Assembly (NCBI GenBank): GCA_965276755.1
Contig: OZ255625.1
Span: 1,054,001 to 1,118,000, forward strand
Source: CAJCIS01 sp965276755
GTDB lineage: Bacteria; Pseudomonadota; Alphaproteobacteria; Acetobacterales; Acetobacteraceae
Direction of reading: 5' to 3'
Length of the DNA: 64,000 nucleotides
The notes beneath the pieces were generated by a model. The model saw only the letters and a program-made list of their open reading frames with translations. It was not told the origin of the DNA and did not search any database. Shown one piece after another: positions 9,065-17,712 of the stretch. Positions within the stretch are counted from its first letter, which is position 1, and every line of letters begins with the position of its first letter. The position numbers and the translations under genes are program-made.

Positions 9065-9229
9065 GTTCAAACCCTCTTGCAAAGCTGCATTGCCTAGAGC
9101 CTGGCCGCGGCCTTCCGGACCGCCATTTATTTCGAAGCGCCAGGCAAATGGTTACCAGCTTGCAAACCATACGCCCCCGCCGCCACGACGCAGGGTGGCG
9201 CCCGCGCCCCGCTGTGCCATGTAAGGGCC

Positions 9230-9418
9230 ATGACACAGGTCAAGCCTCCCCGCGATTGGGTCAGCCAGGCCGCCGGCCTGGGTGCCGCCGCCTTTCTGCT
9301 GACCGGTCTCGCCTACGCCTTTGCCGGCCCCGCGGTGCGCGCGGTGGCAAAGCCTCTCCAGGAGGTCTGGGTGACGATCGTGCGGCCATCCCCGGCGCAC
9401 GCCGCCAAGCCACACTGA
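9230..9418 (+). CDS. Small predicted membrane protein
   Basis: 62 aa. One hydrophobic segment (AAGLGAAAFLLTGLAYAFAGPAV, about residues 14-36) lies in an otherwise unrecognised sequence. TAAGGG lies close before the ATG. It ends 9 nt before the aminotransferase gene and may be co-transcribed with it. Not assigned to a family. Confidence 0.5.
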   Translation: MTQVKPPRDWVSQAAGLGAAAFLLTGLAYAFAGPAVRAVAKPLQEVWVTIVRPSPAHAAKPH

Positions 9419-9427
9419 ACGGCCGCC

Positions 9428-10582
9428 ATGCTGAAAATCGGCCGCGGCGCGCACGCCCCGCCCTTCCTGGTCATGGACGTCATCGCCGCGGCCAACCGCG
9501 CCCAGGCCGCCCTGCCCCTCGCCGCGCCGCACATCATTCGCATGGAGGTCGGCCAACCCGCCACCGGCGCGCCGTTCGGCGCCGTCCGCGCGGCCGAGGC
9601 CGCACTCTCGGCCATGCAAACGCTCGGCTACACCGAAGCGCTGGGCAGGCCCAGCCTGCGCGCGCGCATCGCAGCGCACTACCTGGATTGGTACGGCCAA
9701 ACCGTCGACCCCAGCCGCATCGCGGTCACAACCGGCGCATCGGGCGCCTTTCCGCTGGCCTTCCTCGCCGCCTTCGATCGCGGCGACCGCGTGGCCCTGG
9801 CCGCCCCCTACTACCCGCCCTACGTCAACATCCTGCGCGCGCTCGGCCTGCAACCCGTCATCCTGCCCGCCAGCGAGGAGAACCGCTTCCAGCCCACCCC
9901 CGCCCTGCTCGACCGCCTGGACCCGCCGCCCGCCGGCCTGATCATCGCCAGCCCCGCCAATCCCACCGGCGCCATGCTCCACCCCGGCGAGTTCGCCGCC
10001 CTGGCAGATTGGTGCACCGCAAACGGCGTGCGCATGATCAGCGACGAAATCTATCACGGCCTGACCTGGGGCACCGTCGCCTGCACCGCGGCAAACGTTC
10101 CCGGCGCCATCGTGATCAACAGTTTTTCGAAATACTTTTCCATGACCGGCTGGCGCGTCGGCTGGATGGTCATGCCCGAGGATCTGGTCCGCCCCATCGA
10201 ATGCCTGGCGCAAAACTTCTTCATCAGCGCACCGCACATCAGCCAGGTCGCGGCCGAGGCGGCGTTCGATTGCGCCTTCGAACTCAACGAAAACCTGATC
10301 CGCACCCGCGGCTCGCGCGCCCATCTGTTGCGCCATTTGCCCGCAGCCGGTTTTCCCCACCTGATCCCGCCCGAAGGCGCTTTCTACATCTTCGCGGACA
10401 TCTCCGAGCGCAGTCGCGACAGCCTGGCCTTCTGCGCGCGCATGCTGGCCGAAGTGGGTGTGGCCGCCAGCCCGGGCGTGGATTTCGACGCCGAGCGCGG
10501 CGGGCATTTCGTGCGGTTCAGTTATTGCGGTCCGGAGATCGATATGCGCGATGCGGTGCAGCGTTTGGCGGGGTTTGGGTGA
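9428..10582 (+). CDS. Class I/II pyridoxal-phosphate aminotransferase
   Basis: 384 aa, fold-type I aminotransferase. Visible motifs: cofactor region TTGASGAFPLAFLAAFD, ASPANPTGAMLHP (Asn and Pro of the cofactor pocket), SDEIYHGLTW, and the Schiff-base lysine in INSFSKYFSMTGWRVGW. It probably acts on aspartate, aromatic or related amino acids; specificity cannot be read. Only a 62-aa membrane protein ORF shares its direction upstream. Confidence 0.9.
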   Translation: MLKIGRGAHAPPFLVMDVIAAANRAQAALPLAAPHIIRMEVGQPATGAPFGAVRAAEAALSAMQTLGYTEALGRPSLRARIAAHYLDWYGQTVDPSRIAVTTGASGAFPLAFLAAFDRGDRVALAAPYYPPYVNILRALGLQPVILPASEENRFQPTPALLDRLDPPPAGLIIASPANPTGAMLHPGEFAALADWCTANGVRMISDEIYHGLTWGTVACTAANVPGAIVINSFSKYFSMTGWRVGWMVMPEDLVRPIECLAQNFFISAPHISQVAAEAAFDCAFELNENLIRTRGSRAHLLRHLPAAGFPHLIPPEGAFYIFADISERSRDSLAFCARMLAEVGVAASPGVDFDAERGGHFVRFSYCGPEIDMRDAVQRLAGFG

Positions 10583-10613
10583 GGCGGCGCGGCAAGGAAA
10601 GGTGAGCAGAAGG

Positions 10614-10650
10614 TTGGGGGAGATGTGCCATCCCCCCCAAACCCCCCGTC
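10614..10650 (+). repeat. Hairpin repeat family 1, single unit
   Basis: TTGGGGG-AGATG-TGC-CATC-CCCCCC then CCCCCCGTC, followed by half of the usual A/T-rich spacer. Lies 3' of the aminotransferase, between convergent genes. Confidence 0.85.
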
Positions 10651-10764
10651 ATTTTATTTAGGCCAACAGCCTCCACCTAAGTGGGAACGACAGGGTGTAT
10701 CTGCGAGCCCACGCGAATCGACAATACTTACATAGGTCAAGCACATATTGACCGTTAAACGAAA

Positions 10765-11829
10765 TCAGAGAGCGCCCATTTGCCTAAACATATCGAGCAT
10801 CCTAGCGACATTTCTAAGCTTCGACAATTGGTGAGGCTGTATGGGATCTGGCGCAAAGTGCATAACTTCATTCCTTATCTTATTGACGTCGCTTAATTCC
10901 GAACAGAATGATGACCTATCAAGTTGGAGATTTATCCTTCCCCAGCTTTCCACGTGTTCAAATATCCGAACATAGTTTCCGAAGTTCAGGTCGGCGACCC
11001 CGACAACGTCTCTTCGAAGATTCACTTCTCCGCAAGCAATCCTAATCTCATCGAGCGTCAGCCTTGAACCAATCAATGAACGAAGATTATTCTCAATTTC
11101 GGCCAAAAGTAGAAACGGCGTGCTAATCAATTCAAATTCTAATGCGATATCGTCCGCAGTAACGATACCGGCGATTTTATTGTCTTTTGAGCGTGTGAGT
11201 ACGTAATTATGCTCGCGAATAACCTGTATGGCAGTGAATAATGACGCTGATAGACTGAGTTCATGATGACTTTCCATATACGACTGCACGTCTGGACCAC
11301 TTTTGTTAACCGCAAGTCGCGCGCCAATGGATGCCCAACTTACGACACCCTTTACATCCCGTTCGGTCGTCATGACAGGAATTTGGGAAAAGTCTCTCAC
11401 TAGCATCAGCGTCATTGCCTCTTTTAAAGTGGCGTTCGGCGCGACGCTAGTGGGCTTTATTGTTGCAGAGAGTATTCTTCCAATCCGGAAAGAGGGGTCA
11501 TCTGACACGGTCACCTCCGACGCATCCTGTTTGTCAGCAGCGCTAGAGGTCTGCGCTTGGCTATCATCAGTAGCATCGCCCGATGAGGAATTCTCCTGGT
11601 GTTTAGAGATCAATTCGAAGGTGATAGGATTATCGATCCACGTATCCAGGTAGCTAGGCACAGTTCGTAGATCAGCCTCAGCCATCTTGCCGTTGATGTG
11701 CTCAACATTCCATCTTGTACGCCTCATTACGTGGAACCAAGAAAGGAAGGTTCTAACGGTAACAGGAACCGCCGTACGACCCTCGACAAGCTCTTGCGCA
11801 ACTTCGTCGAGTTGGGGAATATCGGACAT
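10765..11829 (-). CDS. CBS-pair protein with C-terminal HEPN-like R-x4-H motif
   Basis: 354 aa. Three parts: an N-terminal helical module (about 20-75, with TVRTFLSWFHVMRRTRW and LRTVPSYLDTWIDNPITFEL); a Ser/Asp-rich linker (80-110); a CBS pair (about 113-235, with NATLKEAMTLMLVRDFSQIPVMT and ELSLSASLFTAIQVI...GIVTADDIALE); and a helical C-terminus (240-354) ending in KIRNEVMHF, R319-x4-H324, the catalytic pattern of HEPN RNases. CBS pairs usually sense adenine nucleotides, so a nucleotide-gated RNase is a reasonable inference, not shown. Clearly lower G+C than its neighbours, with its own promoter, suggesting transfer. It occupies the place where an efflux pump gene would be expected. Confidence 0.75.
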   Translation of the reverse strand: MSDIPQLDEVAQELVEGRTAVPVTVRTFLSWFHVMRRTRWNVEHINGKMAEADLRTVPSYLDTWIDNPITFELISKHQENSSSGDATDDSQAQTSSAADKQDASEVTVSDDPSFRIGRILSATIKPTSVAPNATLKEAMTLMLVRDFSQIPVMTTERDVKGVVSWASIGARLAVNKSGPDVQSYMESHHELSLSASLFTAIQVIREHNYVLTRSKDNKIAGIVTADDIALEFELISTPFLLLAEIENNLRSLIGSRLTLDEIRIACGEVNLRRDVVGVADLNFGNYVRIFEHVESWGRINLQLDRSSFCSELSDVNKIRNEVMHFAPDPIQPHQLSKLRNVARMLDMFRQMGAL

Positions 11830-11860
11830 ACAAACGACCTTACGAACTTTCTTGCTGTCA

Positions 11861-11889
11861 ATCTTACGGGGAACAAGATAGATTCACAA
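11861..11889 (-). promoter_or_regulatory. Candidate promoter of the CBS/HEPN-like gene
   Basis: On the minus strand, TTGTGA (11884-11889) and TAAGAT (11861-11866) are separated by 17 bp. AAGG lies 8 bases before the ATG at 11829. The leader would be about 25 nt. Hexamers match four of six consensus positions each. Confidence 0.4.
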
Positions 11890-11966
11890 GAGTTGAAGCG
11901 ACGACCTGCACTCAGACATGTCTACATTGCTGTAGCAAAAGAGGGAATGTTTATTTGCCCAACCCC

Positions 11967-13103
11967 TCACGCCCGCGCGTGCGCCACCCGCACATGCGCG
12001 CCCTCGGTCACGCGCGATGCACCATCGGTCACCACCGCCTCCCCATCCTGCACACCCGCGCTCACCACCGCGGTCGTCTCGGTCTGCTGGGCAATCGTAA
12101 CCGTGCGCCGGGACGCAACGCCCTTGTCATCGACCACGAAAACAAAAGCACCGAGCGGTCCGCGCTGCACCGCCTGCGTGGGCACGGTCAGCACATGGCC
12201 GTCCGTGCGCAGCAACAGGCGCACATTGACAAACGCGCCAGGCCAAAGTGTGAGCCCGGCATTTGGAAATACCGCCTTCAGCTTGATCGTGCCGGTCGTC
12301 TGATCGACCTCATTATCCAGCACCGAGACATAGCCGTGATCGATCGGTGCGGACGCGTCGCCACTCTGCGGCAGGGCCGTCACCGCCGGCCGGCCCGCGC
12401 GCATGGCGGCGGCGACATCTGGCAGCGTTTGCTGAGGCAGCGTGAAAACCACGGTAATCGGCTGCAGCGTGGTCACCACGGTAATTGGCGTCGTATCGGT
12501 CGAATGCACCAGATTGCCCGCATCGACCTGACGAATACCCGTGCGTCCCTGCACGGGGGCCACGATCGTCGTATAACTCAAATTCGTGCGCGCGGTATCG
12601 ATCTGCGCCTGGTCCTGGCGCACCAGCGCCTCGTCCTGCGCCACGGTCGCGCGCTGGGTATCGGCCTGCTGCGCTGTCGTATACTGCGTCTTTGCCAATT
12701 TGGCATAGCGGGTCAGATCAACGCGCGCGTTCGCCAGCGTCGCCTCGTCCTGCGCCTTTTTCGCCACCGCCTGGTCATACGCCGCCTGATACGTGCGCGG
12801 ATCGATCAGCGCGAGCACATCGCCCGTGCGCACGTCCTGGCCTTCGTGGAATTTCACCGCAATCAGCGGGCCATCGACCATCGGGCGGATATTGACCGTG
12901 TTCAGCGCCTGCACCGTGCCGATGCCATCAACGGTCACCGGCACATCGGCATACGCTGCATGCGCGGTCACCACCGGCACCACTGCCTGCGCCGCGGCCG
13001 CATCATGGGCCGCAGTCTGCGCCGCCTTCTGCCCGCTGCGATACCAGACCAGCACGCCAATGATCGCCAGGCCTGCGATGACGAAAAGCAGAAAGCGCCT
13101 CAT
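11967..13103 (-). CDS. RND efflux periplasmic adaptor subunit (MdtA-like)
   Basis: 378 aa membrane-fusion protein. An N-terminal anchor (FLLFVIAGLAIIGVLVWY) is followed by the lipoyl half-motif RPMVDGPLIAVKFHEGQDVRTGDVLALIDPR, a coiled-coil hairpin (about 110-170, KKAQDEATLANARVDL...) and the second lipoyl half YTTIVAPVQGRTGIRQVDAGNLV. Such adaptors join an inner-membrane RND pump to an outer-membrane channel. The channel gene lies upstream on the same strand; the expected pump gene is absent downstream. Confidence 0.9.
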   Translation of the reverse strand: MRRFLLFVIAGLAIIGVLVWYRSGQKAAQTAAHDAAAAQAVVPVVTAHAAYADVPVTVDGIGTVQALNTVNIRPMVDGPLIAVKFHEGQDVRTGDVLALIDPRTYQAAYDQAVAKKAQDEATLANARVDLTRYAKLAKTQYTTAQQADTQRATVAQDEALVRQDQAQIDTARTNLSYTTIVAPVQGRTGIRQVDAGNLVHSTDTTPITVVTTLQPITVVFTLPQQTLPDVAAAMRAGRPAVTALPQSGDASAPIDHGYVSVLDNEVDQTTGTIKLKAVFPNAGLTLWPGAFVNVRLLLRTDGHVLTVPTQAVQRGPLGAFVFVVDDKGVASRRTVTIAQQTETTAVVSAGVQDGEAVVTDGASRVTEGAHVRVAHARA

Positions 13104-13134
13104 GACTGCCCGGCCTGGGAGTAAAAAGCAAAGA

Positions 13135-13235
13135 CTGGGGGGAATGTGCCATTCCCCCCAGACCCCCCGTCATCAGTTGAGACGAGATCTTGAAAATAGA
13201 CGGGGGGTCTGGGGGGGAAGGCACATCTCCCCCAG
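13135..13235. repeat. Hairpin repeat family 1, inverted pair
   Basis: Left unit inner stem AATG/CATT, loop TGC. Right unit is imperfect (GGGGGGGAAGG against CATCTCCCCC). The spacer of about 27 nt begins ATCAGTT. Placed between the outer-membrane channel and adaptor genes, which are on the same strand. Confidence 0.85.
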
Positions 13236-13251
13236 CTTTGTCTTGCCCTGC

Positions 13252-14709
13252 TCATGACCGCGCCTCCGGCGCACCCGCGGGCACGGACCATCCGCCGCCC
13301 AGCGCCTTGTAGAGATTCACCAGCGAGAGAAAGCGCGTCACCCGCACCTGGGCCAAAGCGTCCTGATCGTTGAACAGAGTCGTCTCCGTGTTCAGCACGG
13401 TCACGATATCGACCGTGCCGGCCAGCAATTGCGCGCGCGCAATGGTCGCCGATTGCTGGGCGGTGCGCACCGCCTCGGCCTCCAGCGCCTCCTGATCGGC
13501 GGCAAAGCTGGTGGCCGTCAGCCCGGTCTCCACATCGCTCAACGCCTGGATGACCGCCTTGGTATAATCGGCCGCCAGCTCTGCAAAGCGCCCCTTCGCC
13601 TCGCCCAGCGTGCCCGATTTCAGCCCATTGTCGAAGATCGTCTGCGTCAACTGGCTGGCAAGGCTGGCAATCACCGTGCCTGGCCCGGTAATCGTGGAAA
13701 GTGCGAGGCTGGACAACCCCCCCGAGGCGGTCAGCGTCAGGCTGGGGAAGAAGGCGGCATAATCCTGGCGCACAGTCTGGTTCTGCCCAATCAGCTGCGC
13801 CTCGGCGTAGGCCACATCGGGCCGGCGGCGCAGGATGGTGGCGGGCAGGCCGGGTGCCACGGCAGGCAGGCGCAGATCGACCAGGTGCACTTCGCCCAAG
13901 GCAATGCGTTCGGGCGCCTCGCCCACCAGGATCGCCAGCGCGATCACCTCCTGGCGGAACTGGCTTTCCAGTGCCGGCAAATTGGCGCGCTCGCCGGCCA
14001 CCAGCGCCTCCTGCTGGCTGACATCGAGCGCATCGGCCGTGCCCACGCTCAGGCGCGCACGAAAGGCGTCCAACACGGCGGCGGCATCGTGCAGATTGTT
14101 CTGGGCGATGCGCAGCCGGTCCCGGTAGCCCAGCGCCTGAAAATAGGTGGTGGCGATCGAGGAGATGGTGGTCAGCCACACCGTCTGCGCGTCGTAGCGC
14201 GAGCCGCGCGCCAGGGCCACGGCGGCGCGGTAGGCGTCCAAATTCATGCCCCAGAAATCGACCTCGTAGGAGGCGTTGAGCTCGGCTGTGTAGAGGCGTG
14301 TCTCGGTGTAGCGGTGCCCGCCTTGCAGACCGGTGAGAAATTGCGCCGACTGGCCGCTGGCGCGGCTGCCCGTGCCGGTGCGCTGCCAGCTCTGGTTGCC
14401 GGTGCCGGTCACGCCCGGCAGCAGCGGGCTGCCGGCCACGCGCGCGGCCTGGTCGGCCTGCACCACGCGCGCGGCGGCCGCACGCACGTCCGGACTGCCG
14501 ATACGCGCCAGCTCGATCAGACGGTCGAGCTCGGGGGCCTTAAAGCCGCGCCACCACGCGATGTCGGGCGGGGCGGCCGGCGGCTGGGCGGGCGAGGAGT
14601 AGGCCAGCGGCACATCCAACGCAGGCCGGTGATAGTGCGGGCCGACGCCGCATCCAGCCAGGCTTGTGCAGGCAAGGCACCCCGCCAGCAGGGCGCGGGG
14701 GGTGGTCAT
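13252..14709 (-). CDS. Outer-membrane efflux lipoprotein, NodT family
   Basis: 485 aa from ATG 14709. The signal peptide ends in a lipobox (LACTSLAGC), followed by GVGPHYHRPALDVP, the typical start of NodT/OprM-type channels. Two outer-membrane-factor repeats are visible, with the PATILRRRPDVAYAEAQLIGQN motif in the second. It forms the outer-membrane duct of a tripartite pump with the adaptor at 11967-13103. The frame stays open upstream to 14829 only because it reads through an A/T-rich repeat (KVFCFFFSKKKAF), so that extension is rejected. Confidence 0.9.
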   Translation of the reverse strand: MTTPRALLAGCLACTSLAGCGVGPHYHRPALDVPLAYSSPAQPPAAPPDIAWWRGFKAPELDRLIELARIGSPDVRAAAARVVQADQAARVAGSPLLPGVTGTGNQSWQRTGTGSRASGQSAQFLTGLQGGHRYTETRLYTAELNASYEVDFWGMNLDAYRAAVALARGSRYDAQTVWLTTISSIATTYFQALGYRDRLRIAQNNLHDAAAVLDAFRARLSVGTADALDVSQQEALVAGERANLPALESQFRQEVIALAILVGEAPERIALGEVHLVDLRLPAVAPGLPATILRRRPDVAYAEAQLIGQNQTVRQDYAAFFPSLTLTASGGLSSLALSTITGPGTVIASLASQLTQTIFDNGLKSGTLGEAKGRFAELAADYTKAVIQALSDVETGLTATSFAADQEALEAEAVRTAQQSATIARAQLLAGTVDIVTVLNTETTLFNDQDALAQVRVTRFLSLVNLYKALGGGWSVPAGAPEARS

Positions 14710-14784
14710 GTGGGCGGCATGTCTGGCGGCGGTTCCGTGACGGGCAGTAGTCCAGATGGACTTGCCGCAGGAAGAAAGTAAAGG

Positions 14785-14921
14785 GAAGGCCTTCTTTTTT
14801 GAAAAAAAGAAGCAAAAAACTTTTGTCACTTTATGTCACGGCTCCTGTTTGAAGTGTCTCGTGGTCCAAACAGATAAAAGTCTTTTTGCTTCTTTTTCTT
14901 CAGAAAAAGAAGAACCTTGCC
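14785..14921. repeat. Hairpin repeat family 2, inverted pair
   Basis: AAGGCCTTCTTTTTTG... with AGAAGCAAAAAACTTTTGT (14785-14826) and its inverted partner AAAAGTCTTTTTGCTTCTTT...AAGAACCTTGCC (14876-14921). Each unit holds a CTTCTTTTT/AAAAAGAAG hairpin. It lies between divergent genes (NodT lipoprotein and LivK-like protein). Confidence 0.8.
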
Positions 14922-14951
14922 CTTTTGTGTGCGCAGTGAAACTCTGCCGCA

Positions 14952-16166
14952 ATGCGCCCGCTCTCCCGCCGCGCCGCCCTGACCGGCAGCCTGTGCCTGC
15001 CTTCGCTGTCCGCCCGCGCCGCGGCCGGGCTGACGATCGGTGTCCTGACCGACCTCTCCGGCCCGTATAGCGACATTGCCGGCGCCGGCTCGATTGCCTG
15101 CGTGCGCCAGGCGGTGCGCGAAGCGGCCCAGGCCGGTCTGCCCGCGGCCACCATCATCAGCGCGGACCATCGCAACGATCCCGCCGCCGGTGCCGCCATT
15201 GCGCGGCAATGGTATGCATCGGGCGTCGATCTGATCATCGATGTGCCCAATTCGGCCGTGGCGCTGGCCGTGGCTGCGGTGGCGCGCCAGGCCAACCGCG
15301 CCTACATCAATTGCGGCGCCGGCAGCACGGCGCTGACCGGCGCGCAATGCGCGCCCACAACAATCCACTGGTCGTACGACACGCACATGCTGGCGCGCTC
15401 CACAGGCGGGGCGCTGACGGCGCATGGCGGCAGCACGTGGTTTTTCGTCACACCCGATTACGCCTTCGGGCATGAATTGCAGGCGCAGACAAGCGCGCAG
15501 GTGCAGCAGGCGGGCGGGCGAGTCTCGGGTGCGGCGATCTATCCTTTTCCGGCAACCCGCGATTTCCGGCCTTTTCTGCGCCAGGCAGCGCAAAGCGGCG
15601 CGCAGGTGCTCGGATTGGCCAATGCCGGCACCGATGTCAGCACGTGCGTGTCTCAAGCGCGCACGGAAGGTATGACGGAAAATCTGCGCGTGGCGTGCCT
15701 GCTGATGCAGATCGCCGACGTGCACAGGCTGGGATTGGAGTCGGCACAAGGCCTGATGCTGACAGAGAGTTTCTACTGGGATTTAAATGATCGCACGCGC
15801 GCCTTTACGCAGCGATTGCTGGCCGCCGAACCGGGCCTGCATCGGCCGGATATGATCCAGGCCGGGTGCTATGCTGGCGCGCTGCATTTCCTCAAGGCGG
15901 TGGGCGCGCTTGGTGCGGCGGGCGCGCGCGGCGATGGCGCGGCGGTTGTTGCGCGCATGAAGGCGGTCGGCACGGATGACGACGCTTTTGGCGGGTGTCG
16001 CATACGCCATGATGGGCGCGTAATGGTTTCGGCGCTGCTGTTCGAGGTGAAGTCGCCTGATGAAAGCGGCGGTGATTGGGATTATTACAGGTTGGTTTCG
16101 ACAGTGGGGCCTGACGAGGCCTTTGCGCCGGAGGCGCAGGGCTTGTGCGTGATGGCGCGTGGTTGA
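14952..16166 (+). CDS. Branched-chain amino acid-type ABC transporter substrate-binding protein
   Basis: 404 aa. The N-terminus SRRAALTGSLCLPSLSARAAA looks like a Tat-type signal. GLTIGVLTDLSGPYSDIAGAGSIACVRQAVREA opens a periplasmic-binding fold I protein of the LivK/Peripla_BP_6 family, and ANRAYINCGAGSTALTG and TWFFVTPDYAFGHELQ fit. No permease or ATPase genes are adjacent, so this is an orphan binding protein whose ligand is unknown. Its stop overlaps the next gene. Confidence 0.87.
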   Translation: MRPLSRRAALTGSLCLPSLSARAAAGLTIGVLTDLSGPYSDIAGAGSIACVRQAVREAAQAGLPAATIISADHRNDPAAGAAIARQWYASGVDLIIDVPNSAVALAVAAVARQANRAYINCGAGSTALTGAQCAPTTIHWSYDTHMLARSTGGALTAHGGSTWFFVTPDYAFGHELQAQTSAQVQQAGGRVSGAAIYPFPATRDFRPFLRQAAQSGAQVLGLANAGTDVSTCVSQARTEGMTENLRVACLLMQIADVHRLGLESAQGLMLTESFYWDLNDRTRAFTQRLLAAEPGLHRPDMIQAGCYAGALHFLKAVGALGAAGARGDGAAVVARMKAVGTDDDAFGGCRIRHDGRVMVSALLFEVKSPDESGGDWDYYRLVSTVGPDEAFAPEAQGLCVMARG

Positions 16167-16510
16167 TGCGCTACTTGAATTTGCTTCTCGCGTGTGCAAG
16201 CGGGATTTCAGGTTGCGCCCAGCGCCATCCGGAATCCCCACCGCCTGCAACCACTTCGGCAATGACGGCACCACTGGCGACGCGCTCTCAAGTGGCTGCG
16301 ACCGTCACGGTAGATTGCATTATCGAGACCACCGGAATTCCAGATTCGTGTCGCATTATCAGTAATAGCGGCCCTCCTGCTTACGCCGCACGCGTCATGG
16401 CTTGGCTGACGGGCCCGAACCCGCCTCGCTATACGCCTGCACAGCGGCACGGGACCACTGCACGAGAGGACCACCGTTGGACAGTACAGTTTAAGCCTTC
16501 CTCAAATTGA
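16166..16510 (+). CDS. Small lipoprotein with TonB C-terminal-like domain
   Basis: 114 aa from ATG 16166, sharing one base with the stop of the binding-protein gene. The signal peptide has a lipobox (ACASGISGC). The C-terminal 65 residues (VDCIIETTGIPDSCRII...AYAARVMAWLTG...PPRYTPAQRHG...WTVQFKP) match the TonB-C pattern: conserved Cys, G-x-(P)-D-S-C and final beta strand. It lacks the Pro-rich linker and TM helix of a true TonB, so it is not an energy transducer by itself. Confidence 0.7.
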   Translation: MRYLNLLLACASGISGCAQRHPESPPPATTSAMTAPLATRSQVAATVTVDCIIETTGIPDSCRIISNSGPPAYAARVMAWLTGPNPPRYTPAQRHGTTAREDHRWTVQFKPSSN

Positions 16511-16586
16511 GGTGGTCGGTCTCCACCGATAACGATAACGGGCTGCCGTGCAGAATCCGCCTCAGTGGCCTGTCATGTGTTCCTGC

Positions 16587-16847
16587 CTAGACGGCTTGAA
16601 CCGCCGTGCGGGAACGGGTCTGGTCGCCTCGTCCAGCTAGCAAGCCATCAATTGAAATATCCTCATCCAAAGCTTCCCAATGCAGCCCGCGTGTGCTGAT
16701 CCTCGCCTGCTGGCGTTGCCGGGCCGAGCCGTGCAGCAAGCGCGGGAACCAGGCGAGCGGAACACCCAGGGTGCGTCCGTCCGAAAGCTCGATCCACATG
16801 CTGTCCTCGTCAAATCGGACGGCATTAGCCCTCACCACAGAAGTCAT
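16587..16847 (-). CDS. DUF2442 domain protein
   Basis: 86 aa. Pattern VRFDEDSMWIELSDGRTLGVPLAWFPRLLHGS...WEALDEDISIDGLLAG is that of DUF2442 proteins, which often pair with DUF4160 proteins in small toxin-antitoxin-like modules. No DUF4160 gene is seen beside it. The nearest minus-strand genes upstream are the HigA/HigB-like pair. Confidence 0.85.
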   Translation of the reverse strand: MTSVVRANAVRFDEDSMWIELSDGRTLGVPLAWFPRLLHGSARQRQQARISTRGLHWEALDEDISIDGLLAGRGDQTRSRTAVQAV

Positions 16848-16901
16848 CGCATGCGCTCGCGATCTCGTCCCGGGACGGCGCGTCTCTCGCCGCTTACGAC
16901 A

Positions 16902-17273
16902 TCACCCCGCTTGGCCTTGGGCTGCCCTTGCTGCTTGCCTTATCGACAGCCGCGCTTCAACCTCTCCTTTGCCGGCGCGTCGCGGATGGACGTTGACGGC
17001 CACTTCAACTTCCTGGCCAAGGCGTGCCAGAATGGACATCAAACGATCGATTGTAAAGCGGTCCAGCTTCACCTTCCGGATACGCGAAAAATCCGCCGCA
17101 GCAATGCCCGTCAACTCATGCGCCTCGCGTACCGTCAGCTTGCGGTCGTCCAGCACGCCGATGATCCGGGCGGCAAGCAGTGCGCGAAGTTGCTCGCGGT
17201 CGGCATCTGGATGATCAAGATCGCGGAACACATTGCCGCTCCCGCAGACAAGCTCAAAATCTTGATCGCTCAC
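16902..17273 (-). CDS. HigA-like helix-turn-helix antitoxin
   Basis: 123 aa. The central HTH is LTVREAHELTGIAAADFSRIRKVKLDRFTIDRLMSILARLG, typical of XRE/HigA2 antitoxins (the DUF1870/HTH_37 type). It starts within the last codon of the toxin gene upstream (17270-17273 overlap), the toxin-first order of HigBA modules. It should repress the shared promoter, where an inverted repeat is found at 17631-17646. Confidence 0.85.
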   Translation of the reverse strand: MSDQDFELVCGSGNVFRDLDHPDADREQLRALLAARIIGVLDDRKLTVREAHELTGIAAADFSRIRKVKLDRFTIDRLMSILARLGQEVEVAVNVHPRRAGKGEVEARLSIRQAARAAQGQAG

Positions 17274-17617
17274 TTCAATCTGTCCCTCAACTGCTTCAGC
17301 CGCACCTGAACCAAATCAATCTCCTGTTTGGGAGTCCTAATCCCCGATTTGGCTTTCTTGTGAAACGCATGAATAACCCAAATGTCAGCACCAATTTGCA
17401 GCGCATAAACGACTCGGAACGCCTCTCCACGATGCTTCAACGCCAGCTCCATCACGCCGGAGCCGAGGCCAATTAAGGGCTTGGCAATGTCCGGCATACG
17501 CCCTTCCGCAAGAACAGTGAGCGCCCGGCTACTTCGGTCTGTGCACCCGCGGGGGAAATCGTCGAACACCTTCCGGGCGGCTTTGATCCAGCTTACCGGG
17601 CGTGAATTCCCGATCAT
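17270..17617 (-). CDS. HigB/Gp49-like (RelE superfamily) toxin
   Basis: 115 aa from ATG 17617 (AAGG eight bases before). WIKAARKVFDDFPRGCTDRSSRALTVLAEGRMPDIAKPLIGLGSGVMELALKHRGEAFRVVYAL...IWVIHAFHKKAKSGIRTPKQEIDLVQVRL is the phage Gp49-like HigB pattern: basic KHRGEAFR strand and AFHKKAKSG motif. These toxins cut mRNA on the ribosome. A TTG at 17656 would extend it through the operator and is less likely. Confidence 0.88.
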   Translation of the reverse strand: MIGNSRPVSWIKAARKVFDDFPRGCTDRSSRALTVLAEGRMPDIAKPLIGLGSGVMELALKHRGEAFRVVYALQIGADIWVIHAFHKKAKSGIRTPKQEIDLVQVRLKQLRDRLK

Positions 17618-17630
17618 GTGAGAGGCCTTG

Positions 17631-17646
17631 TTGTCATATTTGACAA
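17631..17646. promoter_or_regulatory. Inverted repeat upstream of higBA-like genes
   Basis: Perfect 6-bp arms, TTGTCA-TATT-TGACAA, lie 13 bp upstream of the toxin ATG. This is a likely operator for the HigA-like repressor. Confidence 0.55.
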
Positions 17647-17712
17647 CGAAAGTCAAGCACCTTGGTCACCGAAGAGGTTAAGGCTGAAGGAGGTAGAGGC
17701 CACAACTGGCAT

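Noticed and set aside
8989..10605. Large plus-strand frame over the aminotransferase
   Set aside because: Arg/Pro/Gly-rich out-of-frame shadow; the aminotransferase frame has all family motifs.
14709..14829. N-terminal extension of the NodT-type gene (KVFCFFFSKKKAF...)
   Set aside because: It is translation of a family 2 A/T-rich repeat; the lipoprotein signal starts at 14709.
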